Part shown: positions 35,447 to 44,856 of the stretch, piece after piece | Numbering within the stretch: the first letter of the stretch is position 1 | Layout: each line of letters starts with the position of its first letter | NCBI RefSeq assembly: GCF_001936615.1 | Contig: NZ_MLBF01000012.1 | Coordinates: 50,916-114,915 of the forward strand | DNA from: Desulfosporosinus metallidurans | Lineage (GTDB): Bacteria; Bacillota; Desulfitobacteriia; Desulfitobacteriales; Desulfitobacteriaceae | Direction of reading: 5' to 3' | Length of the DNA stretch: 64,000 nt | Translations under genes and position numbers: made by a program | Notes under the pieces: generated by a model | What the model was told of the DNA's origin: nothing | Database searches by the model: none | Seen by the model: only the letters and a program-made list of their open reading frames with translations

Positions 35447-37759
35447 CTAGCCCGCTGAACCACAAAAACAGATTTGTCCTTCCTCTGCTAAGTCATCCTT
35501 AATATTACCCTCATTGATCAGCGCATGGCTAAAATCTGGTGTCCCGCTTCCGAATATTGCTTCGACAGCATTATTATTGTTTATCATTATATTTGAGATA
35601 GCCAAGGCAACTTCTGCCACCAAGTTCAGTCTTTCTATCCACTTAAAGCAATAAAAATTGGTAACTGGATGACGGGATCCATCCTTAGCAGGTGTAGAGA
35701 ACCACACTGTATAACTGTACCCTTCATAGGACTCATCCTTACAACGATTAAACGTGGCAGTGTCAGGAATTGAAATCTTATTCCTCCCCAATTTTATTGA
35801 GGCATTCCGAGCTGCTAGGATTTTCTGGGCGTCAATATTCTTCTTCAGAAAATTTATGACCGCAACATCGGCAAGGGTGCTGGTATCCCCCATTGCCCGA
35901 CCCTCGGCGATGTCCTTAAGAAGACGCCTCATAATCTTTCCGCTTCGAGTCTTAGGTAATTCAGCCGTCAAAAAAATGTCATCCGGTCGTGCAAGTGAAC
36001 CGATTTTTAGTACAACATGTGCTTTTAGTTCATCAATTAGCTCATCGCCGATTACTATTCCTTCTTTTAAACTAACGAAGGCAAATACCGCTTGGCCCTT
36101 TACTTCGTGAGTTCTACCCACGCAGGCCGCTTCAGCAACCGATGGATGATCAACCAAAGCACCTTCTACTTCCGCCGTCCCAATCCGATGCCCCGAGACA
36201 TTGATGACATCATCCACACGTCCAATCACCCAGAAATAACCATCTTCATCCCATTTCGCTTCGTCTCCAGTAAAATACACACCAGTAAACTGGCTCCAAT
36301 ACGTGTCCTCATAGCGTTTGTCATCACCATACACCGTTTTAAGCATCGCAGGCCAGGGCTCGCGAACCACTAAATACCCACCCTCACCTTTCGGTACTGG
36401 TGTGCCCATATGATCCACTATTTCTATATGGACACCTGGGAACGGAATCGTGCACGATCCTGGCTTTAGTGGAGTAATCCCTGGAACGGGTGTCATCATA
36501 ATCATTCCCGTTTCCGTTTGCCACCAGGTATCTACTATGGGGCAGCGCTCTCCCCCAATATATTTGTAATACCACATCCAAGCTTCTGGGTTAATCGGTT
36601 CACCAACCGAACCCAATAGCCGTAAACTTGAAAGATCCCTGCCTAAAGGATAGCTTTCCCCCCATTTCATAAACGTGCGGATCGCGGTTGGTGCAGTATA
36701 TAAAATTGTCACCTTATATCTCTCGATGATTTCCCAATACCGATCCTTTTCCGGATAATCCGGAGCTCCTTCATACATGAAAACTGTTGCACCATTCGAT
36801 AATGGTCCATACACCAAATAACTATGTCCTGTTATCCAGCCAACATCCGCAGTACACCAATATACATCTTCTTCCTTGACGTCAAATACCCATTCGTGCG
36901 TTGTTGAAACCCCAACCATATAACCACCGACAGTATGAACCACTCCTTTGGGTTTTCCCGTTGTTCCGCTCGTGTAAAGAATAAAAAGCATATCATCCGC
37001 ATCCATTGGTTCAGCTGGGCAGACGATTGAGACATTCTTGATGACCTCGTGATACCACATATCCCGTTCTTCTTGCATGTCCACAGGCTGACCCGTCCGT
37101 TGAACAACGATAACTTTTTTAACACACGTTACATTTTTCAGTGCTTGATCCACACTTTCTTTCAATGGGATAATATTTCCACGACGAAAACTACCATCTG
37201 ATGTGACAACAACTTTTGCCTGAGCGTCTAGGACTCTGTCCCTTAAAGCTTCCGCACTAAACCCACCAAATACGACACAATGAGGAGCTCCAATCCTAGC
37301 ACAAGCGAGCATCGCGATCACTGCCTCTGGTATCATAGGCATATAGATTGTCACGCGGTCTCCCTTTTCTACCCCAAAAGATTTAAGCACATTCGCAAAC
37401 TGGGATACCTCACGATAAAGATCCTGATAGGTTAAGACTCTACGATCTCCCAGTTCTCCTTCAAATATAAGGGCCGCTTTATTTCGACGCGCCCCCTCTA
37501 AATGTCGATCTAAGCAATTATAAGCTGCATTTAATGTTCCGCCGACATACCACTTTGCAAAAGGATGACTCCATTCTAAAACGGTGTCCCACGGTTTAAA
37601 CCAGTCCAACCGTTTTCCCTGTTCGTCCCAAAACTTCGTCCGATCTCGCCCTAGTTCGTGAATTTCAGGGTTTCGCATTACGGCTTTTGAACTAAACCCT
37701 GTAGGAGGGAAAAACAACCGTTTTTCCTCCATTAATCCCTCACGGTGTTTCTCTTTCAT
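35447..37759 (-). CDS. acs: Acetyl-CoA synthetase with a C-terminal extension
   Basis: AMP-forming ligase: acetate + ATP + CoA to acetyl-CoA. Adenylation motifs [15 protein letters not shown] and [13 protein letters not shown], the [20 protein letters not shown] hinge and the catalytic lysine in [11 protein letters not shown] are all present. The ATG at 37,759 follows GGAGATGTGAT; a second ATG nine codons on is possible. Ordinary Acs ends about residue 650 of this frame. Here about 120 residues follow ([17 protein letters not shown], then [19 protein letters not shown], ending [10 protein letters not shown]), which I cannot assign to a known domain. It lies apart from other genes, divergent from cooF across about 275 bases. 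Confidence 0.9.
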   Translation of the reverse strand: MKEKHREGLMEEKRLFFPPTGFSSKAVMRNPEIHELGRDRTKFWDEQGKRLDWFKPWDTVLEWSHPFAKWYVGGTLNAAYNCLDRHLEGARRNKAALIFEGELGDRRVLTYQDLYREVSQFANVLKSFGVEKGDRVTIYMPMIPEAVIAMLACARIGAPHCVVFGGFSAEALRDRVLDAQAKVVVTSDGSFRRGNIIPLKESVDQALKNVTCVKKVIVVQRTGQPVDMQEERDMWYHEVIKNVSIVCPAEPMDADDMLFILYTSGTTGKPKGVVHTVGGYMVGVSTTHEWVFDVKEEDVYWCTADVGWITGHSYLVYGPLSNGATVFMYEGAPDYPEKDRYWEIIERYKVTILYTAPTAIRTFMKWGESYPLGRDLSSLRLLGSVGEPINPEAWMWYYKYIGGERCPIVDTWWQTETGMIMMTPVPGITPLKPGSCTIPFPGVHIEIVDHMGTPVPKGEGGYLVVREPWPAMLKTVYGDDKRYEDTYWSQFTGVYFTGDEAKWDEDGYFWVIGRVDDVINVSGHRIGTAEVEGALVDHPSVAEAACVGRTHEVKGQAVFAFVSLKEGIVIGDELIDELKAHVVLKIGSLARPDDIFLTAELPKTRSGKIMRRLLKDIAEGRAMGDTSTLADVAVINFLKKNIDAQKILAARNASIKLGRNKISIPDTATFNRCKDESYEGYSYTVWFSTPAKDGSRHPVTNFYCFKWIERLNLVAEVALAISNIMINNNNAVEAIFGSGTPDFSHALINEGNIKDDLAEEGQICFCGSAG

Positions 37760-37868
37760 ATATCACATCTCCTATCAATTATTTGTTATATAATACACCA
37801 TTTGTATCAGAATGTTAAGAATATTTTATTTACAATTTTGGATAGTTGTCCCAGTTGCTAAGGGAAAC

Positions 37869-37920
37869 AAGGGGACAGGTACGTTGTTTCAGATACTGGA
37901 AACAACGTACCTGTCCCCTT
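37869..37920. repeat. Perfect palindrome of the GGGGACAGG repeat family
   Basis: Arms of 22 bases, core GGGGACAGGTACGTTGTTTC and its exact complement, separated by AGATACTG. It would fold into a very stable hairpin and resembles REP elements mobilised by RAYT/IS200-like transposases; that link is from general knowledge, and no transposase is present here. Lies between acs and cooF. Confidence 0.85.
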
Positions 37921-38034
37921 CTTTTCTCCCCTTCTTTCCAAATACCCCACCATAAAACGACATTAAAAATCGGAATAGTTTGGTAAAATATTATTACTAT
38001 TAAATGCTAGGTCAAGTATTAAGGAGGGATAAAT

Positions 38035-38529
38035 GTGAGACAGATTCTAGTCAGAAGCGAACATTGCCTAGGGTGTAAGAGCTGTGAGCTGGCTTGCGCG
38101 GTTGCCCACTCGACTAGCAAGACCTTGTTCGAGGCGATTGCAGAACCTAAAGCGCCACAAAAACGGATCTTTGTTGAGTCCAATGGGGGGCTTAATTTTC
38201 CATTGCAATGTCGGCAATGTTTAGATGCTCCTTGTGTTCATGCCTGTATGAGTGGAGCTATGCAGTATGACTTGAAAACTGGGCTAATTCAAGTCGATGA
38301 GCAAACGTGTGTTGGATGCATGATGTGCGTGATGGTCTGCCCGTTTGGAGTCATCGCGGAAATTCCTGCTACTCATAGAGTCGCCAAGTGTGACCGTTGT
38401 CAGGCCTTAGATTATGATCCGGCTTGTATCTCAGCCTGTCCGACGAAGGCTTTGGAATTTGTTGAGGTTCGAGAGTTTGCCCACAGTGGCCGGCAAACCT
38501 TCCTAGACCAAATGAAGGGAGTCAACTAA
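38035..38529 (+). CDS. cooF: CooF-like 4Fe-4S ferredoxin subunit of CO dehydrogenase
   Basis: 164 residues. Start is GTG at 38,035 behind AAGGAGGGAT; the ATG two bases earlier runs straight into TGA. Cysteine groups are CLGCKSCELAC, CRQCLDAPCVHAC, CVGCMMCVMVCPFG and CDRCQ...CISACP, enough for four cubanes as in CooF/HycB/DmsB-type polyferredoxins. It passes electrons from CooS to the downstream oxidoreductase. One base separates it from cooS. No hydrogenase genes are next to it, unlike hydrogenogenic CO clusters. Confidence 0.92.
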   Translation: MRQILVRSEHCLGCKSCELACAVAHSTSKTLFEAIAEPKAPQKRIFVESNGGLNFPLQCRQCLDAPCVHACMSGAMQYDLKTGLIQVDEQTCVGCMMCVMVCPFGVIAEIPATHRVAKCDRCQALDYDPACISACPTKALEFVEVREFAHSGRQTFLDQMKGVN

Positions 38530-38530
38530 T

Positions 38531-40438
38531 ATGAAATCTCAAAAATCAATTGATCCTGCCGTCTTAGAATTATTACCTAAAGCGGCTTTAGATGGGGCAG
38601 AAACGGTTTGGGATCGTCATGAAGCACAACAACCCCAATGTGGTTTTGGAAGTTTAGGAGTCTGTTGCCGACATTGTGTTCAAGGTCCTTGTCGGATTGA
38701 TCCCTTTGGTACCGGGCCGAAAAAAGGAATTTGCGGAGCAAATGCGGATACAATAGTTGCTCGCAATTTACTCAGGCAAGTGGCCGGCGGAGCTGCGGCC
38801 CATGTTGACCATGCCTATGAGGCTGTTGAAGCTTTAGAGTTGGCAGCTAATGGAGAAATTAATTACACCATCACTGACGAAACCAAATTGCAACAGATCG
38901 CCCGCGGGTTCGGCTTGGAGATCTCTGGCAAAAGCAAAGCAGAACTAGCCTTGGAAGTTGTCGAAGTTGCTTATGCTGATCTGGCTAACCATGGAAATAA
39001 GCCTGTGCAATGGTTGATGGCCAATGCACCCAAAGAGAGAATTGCCGTTTGGAAGAGTCTGGGAATTCTTCCTCGCAATCCTGATCGAGAAATCCGTGAA
39101 GCAATGCATCAGACAACCATGGGTATGGATGCTGATCCCGTGAATCTTGTCCTAGCTACCGCTAAACAAGGGCTAGTGGACGGCTATTCCGGTCTAAAAC
39201 TGGCAACAGACATGCAAGATATCCTTTTTGGGACACCTACACCAGTTGTGACAGAAGCTAATTTAGGGGTTCTCAAGGAAGACTACGTTAATCTCATCGT
39301 ACATGGGCATGTCCCCTTACTATCGGAAAAAATCGTCTATTGGGCTGGCAAACTCCAAGAGGAGGCAATCCTAGCCGGAGCAAAAGGAATCTTAGTTTCC
39401 GGGATTTGCTGTACAGGTAATGAAGTTTTAATGCGCAAAGGGATCCCGTTGGTTACTAACTTCTTGGCTCAAGAAATCGCCATTGTTACTGGAGCCGTTG
39501 ACACTATGATCGTAGACGTACAATGTATTATGCCTTCTCTAACTCAAGTGGCTTCTTGTTATCATACTGAAATCGTCACAACTATGCCGATCGTCAAATT
39601 GCCTGGAGCTACCCATGTTCCCTTTACTTTAGAAAGCGCGGATGAAACGGCTCAGGAAATTGTGCGCAAGGCCATCACTTCTTACGGACGAAGGGACAGC
39701 AAGAAGATTAAAATTCCCAATTACAAACGTAAGATTATGGCGGGATTCAGTGTGGAAGCCATTATTGGGGCTCTATCAGCAGTGGACCCTGACCAACCTC
39801 TGAAGCCTCTAGTTGATAATATTGTCAATGGTAACATTTTAGGAGTCGTGGCAACGGTGGGGTGCAACAATGTCAAAGTGACTCAGGATTTCATGCATGT
39901 GGAATTGGTGAAAGAGCTTGTAAAAAATAATGTATTAGTCGTCGCTACGGGATGTTCCGCTCATGCACTGGCAAAGGCCGGTCTTATGAATTCCGAAGGA
40001 ACTGAGACTTATGCTGGAGAGGGTTTGAAAGCAGTCTTGTGCGCTATTGGCCAGGCGGCAGGCCTCGGTGCTCCACTTCCACCAGTACTGCATATGGGAA
40101 GCTGTGTGGATAATTCAAGGATTGGAGATCTGGTCACAGCGATTGCTGCCTATCTCAATGTGGATACCTCCTTATTGCCGGTAGCGGCGAGTGCTCCAGA
40201 ACTCCAGCATGAAAAAGCCCTGAGTATCGGAACTTGGGCTGTGACCATGGGGCTTACCACTCACCTTGGAGTTGTTCCACCCGTGCTAGGGAGCAAAGCG
40301 GTGACAGAGTTGCTTACCAATGGCCTTACTGATGTGATCGGGGGAAAATTCTATGTCGAAACCGATCCCTTGAAAGCAGCCCAAGGACTTCTTGAGGATA
40401 TCCGAGCAAAACGAAAAAAACTCGGACTTCCTAATTAA
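38531..40438 (+). CDS. cooS: Anaerobic Ni-Fe-S carbon monoxide dehydrogenase catalytic subunit
   Basis: 635 residues, the usual length. Oxidises CO to CO2 (or the reverse) at the NiFe4S4 C-cluster in the cytoplasm. The N-terminal D/B-cluster cysteines are in CGFGSLGVCCRHCVQGPCRI. C-cluster ligands are visible as HVPLLSEK (His), GICCTGNE, QCIMPSL, VGCNN, TGCSAHAL and MGSCVDNSRIGDL. The ATG at 38,531 follows the cooF stop. No CooC maturation ATPase or CooJ appears in the window. The AHVDHAY segment near the start contributes to the fold. Confidence 0.95.
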   Translation: MKSQKSIDPAVLELLPKAALDGAETVWDRHEAQQPQCGFGSLGVCCRHCVQGPCRIDPFGTGPKKGICGANADTIVARNLLRQVAGGAAAHVDHAYEAVEALELAANGEINYTITDETKLQQIARGFGLEISGKSKAELALEVVEVAYADLANHGNKPVQWLMANAPKERIAVWKSLGILPRNPDREIREAMHQTTMGMDADPVNLVLATAKQGLVDGYSGLKLATDMQDILFGTPTPVVTEANLGVLKEDYVNLIVHGHVPLLSEKIVYWAGKLQEEAILAGAKGILVSGICCTGNEVLMRKGIPLVTNFLAQEIAIVTGAVDTMIVDVQCIMPSLTQVASCYHTEIVTTMPIVKLPGATHVPFTLESADETAQEIVRKAITSYGRRDSKKIKIPNYKRKIMAGFSVEAIIGALSAVDPDQPLKPLVDNIVNGNILGVVATVGCNNVKVTQDFMHVELVKELVKNNVLVVATGCSAHALAKAGLMNSEGTETYAGEGLKAVLCAIGQAAGLGAPLPPVLHMGSCVDNSRIGDLVTAIAAYLNVDTSLLPVAASAPELQHEKALSIGTWAVTMGLTTHLGVVPPVLGSKAVTELLTNGLTDVIGGKFYVETDPLKAAQGLLEDIRAKRKKLGLPN

Positions 40439-40453
40439 GGGAAGGAAGAAATT

Positions 40454-41707
40454 ATGACTTATATCGTTGTTGGCAATAGCGCAGCAGGATTGTTTGCGGT
40501 TGAAGAGATCCGAAGGCACGACACACAGTCAGAACTCATTGTCCTCACGGCAGAACAAGAACCTAGTTATTCTCGTTGCCTTACCACTTATTTCTTAGCA
40601 GGAGATATTCCTGCTTCCCACCTTTACTTGCGTAACACTGATTTCGCCAAACGACTGAATCTAAAGATTGTTTACGGAGTCAAGGTGAACGGGATCGATC
40701 CCACGCGTCAAGTTGTTCGAAGTGCTGATGGGTGGGAGTGGCGCTATAGCAAACTTTTGCTCGCCATGGGGTCTTCAGCGAATAAACTCACCATTCCAGG
40801 TGGAACTCTTCCGGAAGTTTTTACTCTACGCACGATAGAGGATGCTTTAGCCATTAATAAGGTCTTGGAGCAAGGAGCGCAAAAGGCCGTCGTCATCGGA
40901 GGAGGTTTGGTCAGTTTAAAGAGCGCTTATGCCTTGAGAAAACGTGGACTTGAGGTCACAGTTGTGGTCTCCTCCGGACAGATCCTCTCCCAAATGCTTG
41001 ATCTAAAGGCTGCTGGCATGATTCAAGAGCACTTGAGAGTCAATGGACTTAAATTTCGTTTACAGACTGAGGCTATAACTATCACCGGAGAAGACCATGT
41101 TCAGGGCGTGCTGATCGCACCAAAAACAGAACTTGCCACTGAATTAGTGATTGTTGGCAAGGGAGTTCGTCCAAACATCGGTAAATTAAGAAATTTCGGT
41201 TTCAATATTGGGCAGGGCCTTCAGGTAGATTCTTCGTTAGCCACTAACCTTCCCAATATTTACGCGGCCGGGGATATTGCAGAAACTTGGGACCTTGTTC
41301 GCCAGAAATTCACTGTGAATGCCACTTGGCCGAATGCTACGACCCAAGGCAGAATTGCCGGAGCAAATATGTGCGGAAGACAAGAGGTTTATCCAGGATC
41401 CCTTGGCTTAAACTCTGTGGATTTTTTTGGGCTCTCGGCCATGTCCGTTGGAATCACGAAACTCCAAGACAACAATGATCCGGGAGATTGGGACCAAGAA
41501 GAAACCCTGAAAATGGTGGGAGATAAGCCCAACTATCGTAAACTGATTTGGCAGGGGGACATTTTAAAGGGATTTGTCCTGCTTGGTGACACATCTCAAT
41601 GCGGTGTATTGACGGGCTTAATTAAAACAGGTCGCCCCCTAACCCAAGCCCAAAAGAATTTGACGTTGGGTAAAAGCGGAACCCTAGCGGTAGGACTGAT
41701 GAAGTAG
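40454..41707 (+). CDS. FAD/NAD(P)-dependent oxidoreductase of the CO dehydrogenase cluster
   Basis: 417 residues with an FAD-binding Rossmann start YIVVGNSAAGLFAVEEIR, a second dinucleotide fold KAVVIGGGLVSLKSAYALR and the FAD-closing NIYAAGDIAETWD. It resembles NADH:rubredoxin/nitrite-reductase-type oxidoreductases and occurs next to cooF-cooS in several anaerobes. There it probably takes CO-derived electrons from CooF to reduce NAD(P)+ or another acceptor. ATG at 40,454 with GGGAAGGAAG upstream, 15 bases after cooS. The C-terminal ~90 residues form the dimer domain. Confidence 0.88.
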   Translation: MTYIVVGNSAAGLFAVEEIRRHDTQSELIVLTAEQEPSYSRCLTTYFLAGDIPASHLYLRNTDFAKRLNLKIVYGVKVNGIDPTRQVVRSADGWEWRYSKLLLAMGSSANKLTIPGGTLPEVFTLRTIEDALAINKVLEQGAQKAVVIGGGLVSLKSAYALRKRGLEVTVVVSSGQILSQMLDLKAAGMIQEHLRVNGLKFRLQTEAITITGEDHVQGVLIAPKTELATELVIVGKGVRPNIGKLRNFGFNIGQGLQVDSSLATNLPNIYAAGDIAETWDLVRQKFTVNATWPNATTQGRIAGANMCGRQEVYPGSLGLNSVDFFGLSAMSVGITKLQDNNDPGDWDQEETLKMVGDKPNYRKLIWQGDILKGFVLLGDTSQCGVLTGLIKTGRPLTQAQKNLTLGKSGTLAVGLMK

Positions 41708-41886
41708 AAAAGTGGCGGCCTTGTACGTGAATTGCAGGCCGCCGTGATCGATTATGCCAATGTGACGTTGAATCTTAATATTTATCGTATAGTTTCGTTT
41801 CTCTGATCTGTCAAAGTTAGACTAATAACCGAATGCCGTTTTGGACATCGTTGAGGATTGAATTGGTAAAAAGGAGGATACGAAAC

Positions 41887-42702
41887 ATGATTATTCAAAG
41901 TAATTATGGAGAAGTGAGTCAGTTTCTCATGGGAAAAGAAATTAACGGAAACGTTCTGTATAGCATGGCAGTATATTATGTGGATGGCCTATTAATTGAT
42001 ACTGGTCCTAAAACGGTCATGAAGGAAGCGCGGAGCATTTTTCAAGATATTCAGGTTGAAAAAGTTGTTAACACCCATCACCATGAGGATCACATAGGCA
42101 ATAATTTATATTTTCAGGAAAAAGGAATCCCTATTTTTGCGCATGAGCTTGCTGTACCACTCATTAATGATCCGTCGCAGTGGATTCCTAGGCTATTAGA
42201 CTATCAAAAATTGGTATGGGGCACTCCTCCATCGTCCATCAGCAGCCCCTTAGGAGACAGTATTGAAGGCAACAACTATAGATTCAAGGTAATTCATACA
42301 CCCGGTCATTCTCCCGATCATATTTCCTTGCTGGAGGAGAAAAACGGTTGGCTTTTTACTGGTGATATGTTTCTGGGAGAAAAGGTTAAACTGATGCGCA
42401 GTGATGAAGATGTTCACTTGAGTATGGTCTCCCTTACCAAACTGCTTGATTATGAGTTTGATACAATATTTTGCTGCTCTGGGCGAGTGTTTGATAATGC
42501 CAAACAGCGTGTAAACGACAAATTAAGCTGGTGGCAAGGTCTTTACCAACAGATTGTTCAGATGGTAGAACAAGGGTATGATACGACAGTTATTCGAGAT
42601 AAATTACTAGGCGAAGAAAATGCATTCGCTCAATTGACAGGAGGAGACATATCGAAGCTTAATCTGATTCGATCGTTTTTGTCATCCCTTCCCACTGAAT
42701 AA
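41887..42702 (+). CDS. MBL-fold metallo-hydrolase
   Basis: 271 residues from the ATG at 41,887 with AAAGGAGG ten bases upstream; a longer frame from 41,833 has no site. The zinc motif THHHEDHIGN, the later HTPGHSPDH and TGDMFLGEK give the full metallo-beta-lactamase fold ligand set. Members include glyoxalase II and general thioester or lactone hydrolases; substrate unknown. It is separated from the CODH operon by about 180 bases without a clear terminator and is followed by its own. Confidence 0.85.
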   Translation: MIIQSNYGEVSQFLMGKEINGNVLYSMAVYYVDGLLIDTGPKTVMKEARSIFQDIQVEKVVNTHHHEDHIGNNLYFQEKGIPIFAHELAVPLINDPSQWIPRLLDYQKLVWGTPPSSISSPLGDSIEGNNYRFKVIHTPGHSPDHISLLEEKNGWLFTGDMFLGEKVKLMRSDEDVHLSMVSLTKLLDYEFDTIFCCSGRVFDNAKQRVNDKLSWWQGLYQQIVQMVEQGYDTTVIRDKLLGEENAFAQLTGGDISKLNLIRSFLSSLPTE

Positions 42703-42711
42703 TAGAACTCT

Positions 42712-42748
42712 GAACGAAGCAAGGGATTAAATTTCCCTTGCTTCGTTC
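42712..42748 (+). terminator. Rho-independent terminator after the MBL gene
   Basis: Perfect 15-bp stem GAACGAAGCAAGGGA / TCCCTTGCTTCGTTC followed by TTGCTTCTCTT. Confidence 0.8.
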
Positions 42749-42757
42749 TTGCTTCTC

Positions 42758-42845
42758 TTAAACACTAAACTTGCGAACAGCTTCCTGAAGATTCTGGGCC
42801 AGCGTGGCAAGGCTCTGGCTAGAGAATGCGATTTCTTCCTTTGAT
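42758..42845 (-). pseudogene. C-terminal tip of a methyl-accepting chemotaxis protein
   Basis: Minus strand reads EEIAFSSQSLATLAQNLQEA, then VRKFSV and a stop. This is the standard last 28 residues of chemoreceptors (…LAxxAxxLQExVxxFxV). Nothing upstream continues it; the amidohydrolase stop lies 30 bases away. A fragment left by a deletion. Confidence 0.65.
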
Positions 42846-42875
42846 TATCCCCAAGGTAATGTTAATTTAAGCAGA

Positions 42876-44447
42876 TTACTTACCAAGGATAAACTTGTTC
42901 TTGGCTGCTTCCATTAGAAGTCCCAGAGAATTGGCCGGGGGACCTTCGTATTTTCGTCCCTCGATGTAGAGATCTACAACTTGAATCTCTGTTAATTTTT
43001 CGGGCGGTACCGTTAGCGGATTCTTATCGAGCACCACAAGATCAGCCATTTTCCCCTCCGTCAAGGTACCTCTGGTTGCTTCGTCAAACGATAGACGTGC
43101 CGGCCAATTGGTATGCATCCGCAAGGCATCCAGCACCGATATTCGTTGTTCAGAGTTCGGATGCCGGCAAGCAGCAAATATTCCATGCATTGGATTGGGC
43201 AGTGTACAAGGGGCATCGGAGCTGCTGGCTATTGTTACGCCATACTCAAGCATGCTTTTGAGAGGGATTAGGTCATTCATCCGTTTTCCGAGGATTTGCT
43301 CCAGATAGCTAATGGGCTCCTGCTCCCAGTAAAGGAATGGGGATTGGACGGCGAAGTGCAGTCCAAGTTTGGCAGCCCTCTCCAGTAGAGACGGAGGGAT
43401 CAGATCCGCATGAATGATGATATGCCGATGGTCAGTCCTAGGATGATCTTTCAGGACCTCTTCATAAGCCACGATGGCTTGTTCGACAGCAGCATCACCA
43501 ATCGCGTGCATCGAAACCTGAAGTTCTTGGCGATTTGCCCTTTTGACGAAGTCATTGACTGTTTGCTGAGTGTAGACAAGTACCCCTTTGTTATTACTAT
43601 TATTGCTATAAGGTTGAGAAAGGGCAGCATCCTCTGAACCGAAACAACCATCAAGGGCCGTAGCAAAACAGCCGCCGATGCGCGGCATTTTTCGTCTTAG
43701 AACCTTATCGACGTCCATGGTCTGAAAATAAATGCGGAAATTCAGGGGTAAACCGTGGGCCGCCACACGCATCATATCCACGTCAATATCCCGAGGGAAT
43801 CCGACCCCTTCAACAGTATGAACCAAACCTATACCCCGTCTGGCTAAATAGTCTGCACCGTTGATTAGATTTTTAAGTACCTTGAATGGTGAGACAGACC
43901 CCGTTATGTAATTAACACCATCATAAAATGCTTGATGATAAAGCCACCCTGTTTCACGGTTAAATCCTAGGCTTCTTTGAATTGACTCAGGAAACTTGGC
44001 TTGTAAAGCGGTGTTCGCAACCGCCGCATGTCCATCGTACTTAACCAGCAGGAGGGGAATATTTGAGATTTTATCCAAATCAGCACGCTCTGGTAGCCGC
44101 TTCTCTTTGACAGTGTGAGCAGAGCAGCCAAACCCCAAAATGAGCTTTTCCTGAGGATAGCTGGTTCTGTACCCGTTAATGATGTCACCCATTTCGTTAA
44201 AGTCGCGAGCAGTACGGACATCTACAGTAGACTGGAACAAGGCAAACGAAGCAAAATGAAGATGGGTGTCCGCAAAAGCCGGCACAACGCATTTTCCGCC
44301 CAAATCTACTCGCTCCTTAATGCCAGCATACTCATCCGATATTCTGTCCCCAATATGAACGATCTTACCGTGGTCCTCAATCAAGACATGAAAGATCCTA
44401 TTCTCGTCCTCACAAGAAATAAATTCCCCGTTTTCATAGATTCTCAT
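42876..44447 (-). CDS. Amidohydrolase family 3 protein (YtcJ-like)
   Basis: 523 residues. Metal-binding HxH in VPAFADTHLHFASF, later His ligands in SMHAIGDAAVEQAI and HIIIHADLIPP, and the Asp in ASSSDAPCTLPNP, matching the metal-dependent YtcJ/exoenzyme-regulatory amidohydrolase group. It should hydrolyse an amide or similar bond of an unknown small molecule. The ATG at 44,447 has GGGGTGAGAAG upstream. It is monocistronic. A motif resembling a diverged copy of the local GTACC repeat lies just upstream at 44,485-44,506. Confidence 0.87.
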   Translation of the reverse strand: MRIYENGEFISCEDENRIFHVLIEDHGKIVHIGDRISDEYAGIKERVDLGGKCVVPAFADTHLHFASFALFQSTVDVRTARDFNEMGDIINGYRTSYPQEKLILGFGCSAHTVKEKRLPERADLDKISNIPLLLVKYDGHAAVANTALQAKFPESIQRSLGFNRETGWLYHQAFYDGVNYITGSVSPFKVLKNLINGADYLARRGIGLVHTVEGVGFPRDIDVDMMRVAAHGLPLNFRIYFQTMDVDKVLRRKMPRIGGCFATALDGCFGSEDAALSQPYSNNSNNKGVLVYTQQTVNDFVKRANRQELQVSMHAIGDAAVEQAIVAYEEVLKDHPRTDHRHIIIHADLIPPSLLERAAKLGLHFAVQSPFLYWEQEPISYLEQILGKRMNDLIPLKSMLEYGVTIASSSDAPCTLPNPMHGIFAACRHPNSEQRISVLDALRMHTNWPARLSFDEATRGTLTEGKMADLVVLDKNPLTVPPEKLTEIQVVDLYIEGRKYEGPPANSLGLLMEAAKNKFILGK

Positions 44448-44596
44448 CTTCTCACCCCTTTTCGGAACTTGTCAGATCATCTCACGAGTACCAGGTACAT
44501 GTTTCGGTTATTCTAATTACGTCAATATCTATTACCATTAATTTGACGGATACCCTGTAATCTCCTGCACAGTCCAAAAAGTGATAAACAAATGCA

Positions 44597-44636
44597 AAAA
44601 TCCCTAGACGCAGTAGCAATTGACGTTTTAGGGATT
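44597..44636 (-). terminator. Hairpin downstream of the DUF1003 chimera
   Basis: AATCCCTA / TAGGGATT arms with extra pairing of GACG/CGTT, followed on the minus strand by TTTTTGCATTTG. Likely terminator of the 44,729-45,316 transcript. Confidence 0.55.
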
Positions 44637-44712
44637 CTTTCTGTATAGAAAACTCTCTTGGTGCATTGTCCTACTCCATCCAGTTCCTTCTTTAGGGGTT
44701 TAATTCTCAACA

Positions 44713-44856
44713 TTAACTTAGTAGTATCCTAGAAACTCCTGTTTCTTGGATAGCTACCTTTTCTATTTGACCTGATGCCGCTTGACGGAAACGGATAATG
44801 GGTTCTTCCATGGTCTCTTTGTATAGGTTGTAAGCTCCACAAGGGAAGGGTATTTT
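44713..44856 (-). pseudogene. Out-of-frame C-terminal remnant of an MBL-fold hydrolase
   Basis: In the frame after that of the chimera, the minus strand reads GAYNLYKETMEEPIIRFRQA, then ASGQIEKVAIQETG and a stop. This resembles the end of UlaG-type metallo-hydrolases. It fits the MBL segment in the preceding gene, so a deletion and frameshift broke one metallo-hydrolase gene. Confidence 0.5.

Noticed and set aside
44485..44506. Fourth copy of the GGGGACAGG repeat
   Set aside because: GAGTACCAGGTACATGTTTC shares only a CAGGTAC core and TGTTTC with the repeat; too diverged to count.
44522..44713. 63-codon minus-strand open frame
   Set aside because: It spans the terminator hairpin, has no ribosome binding site and no protein-like composition.
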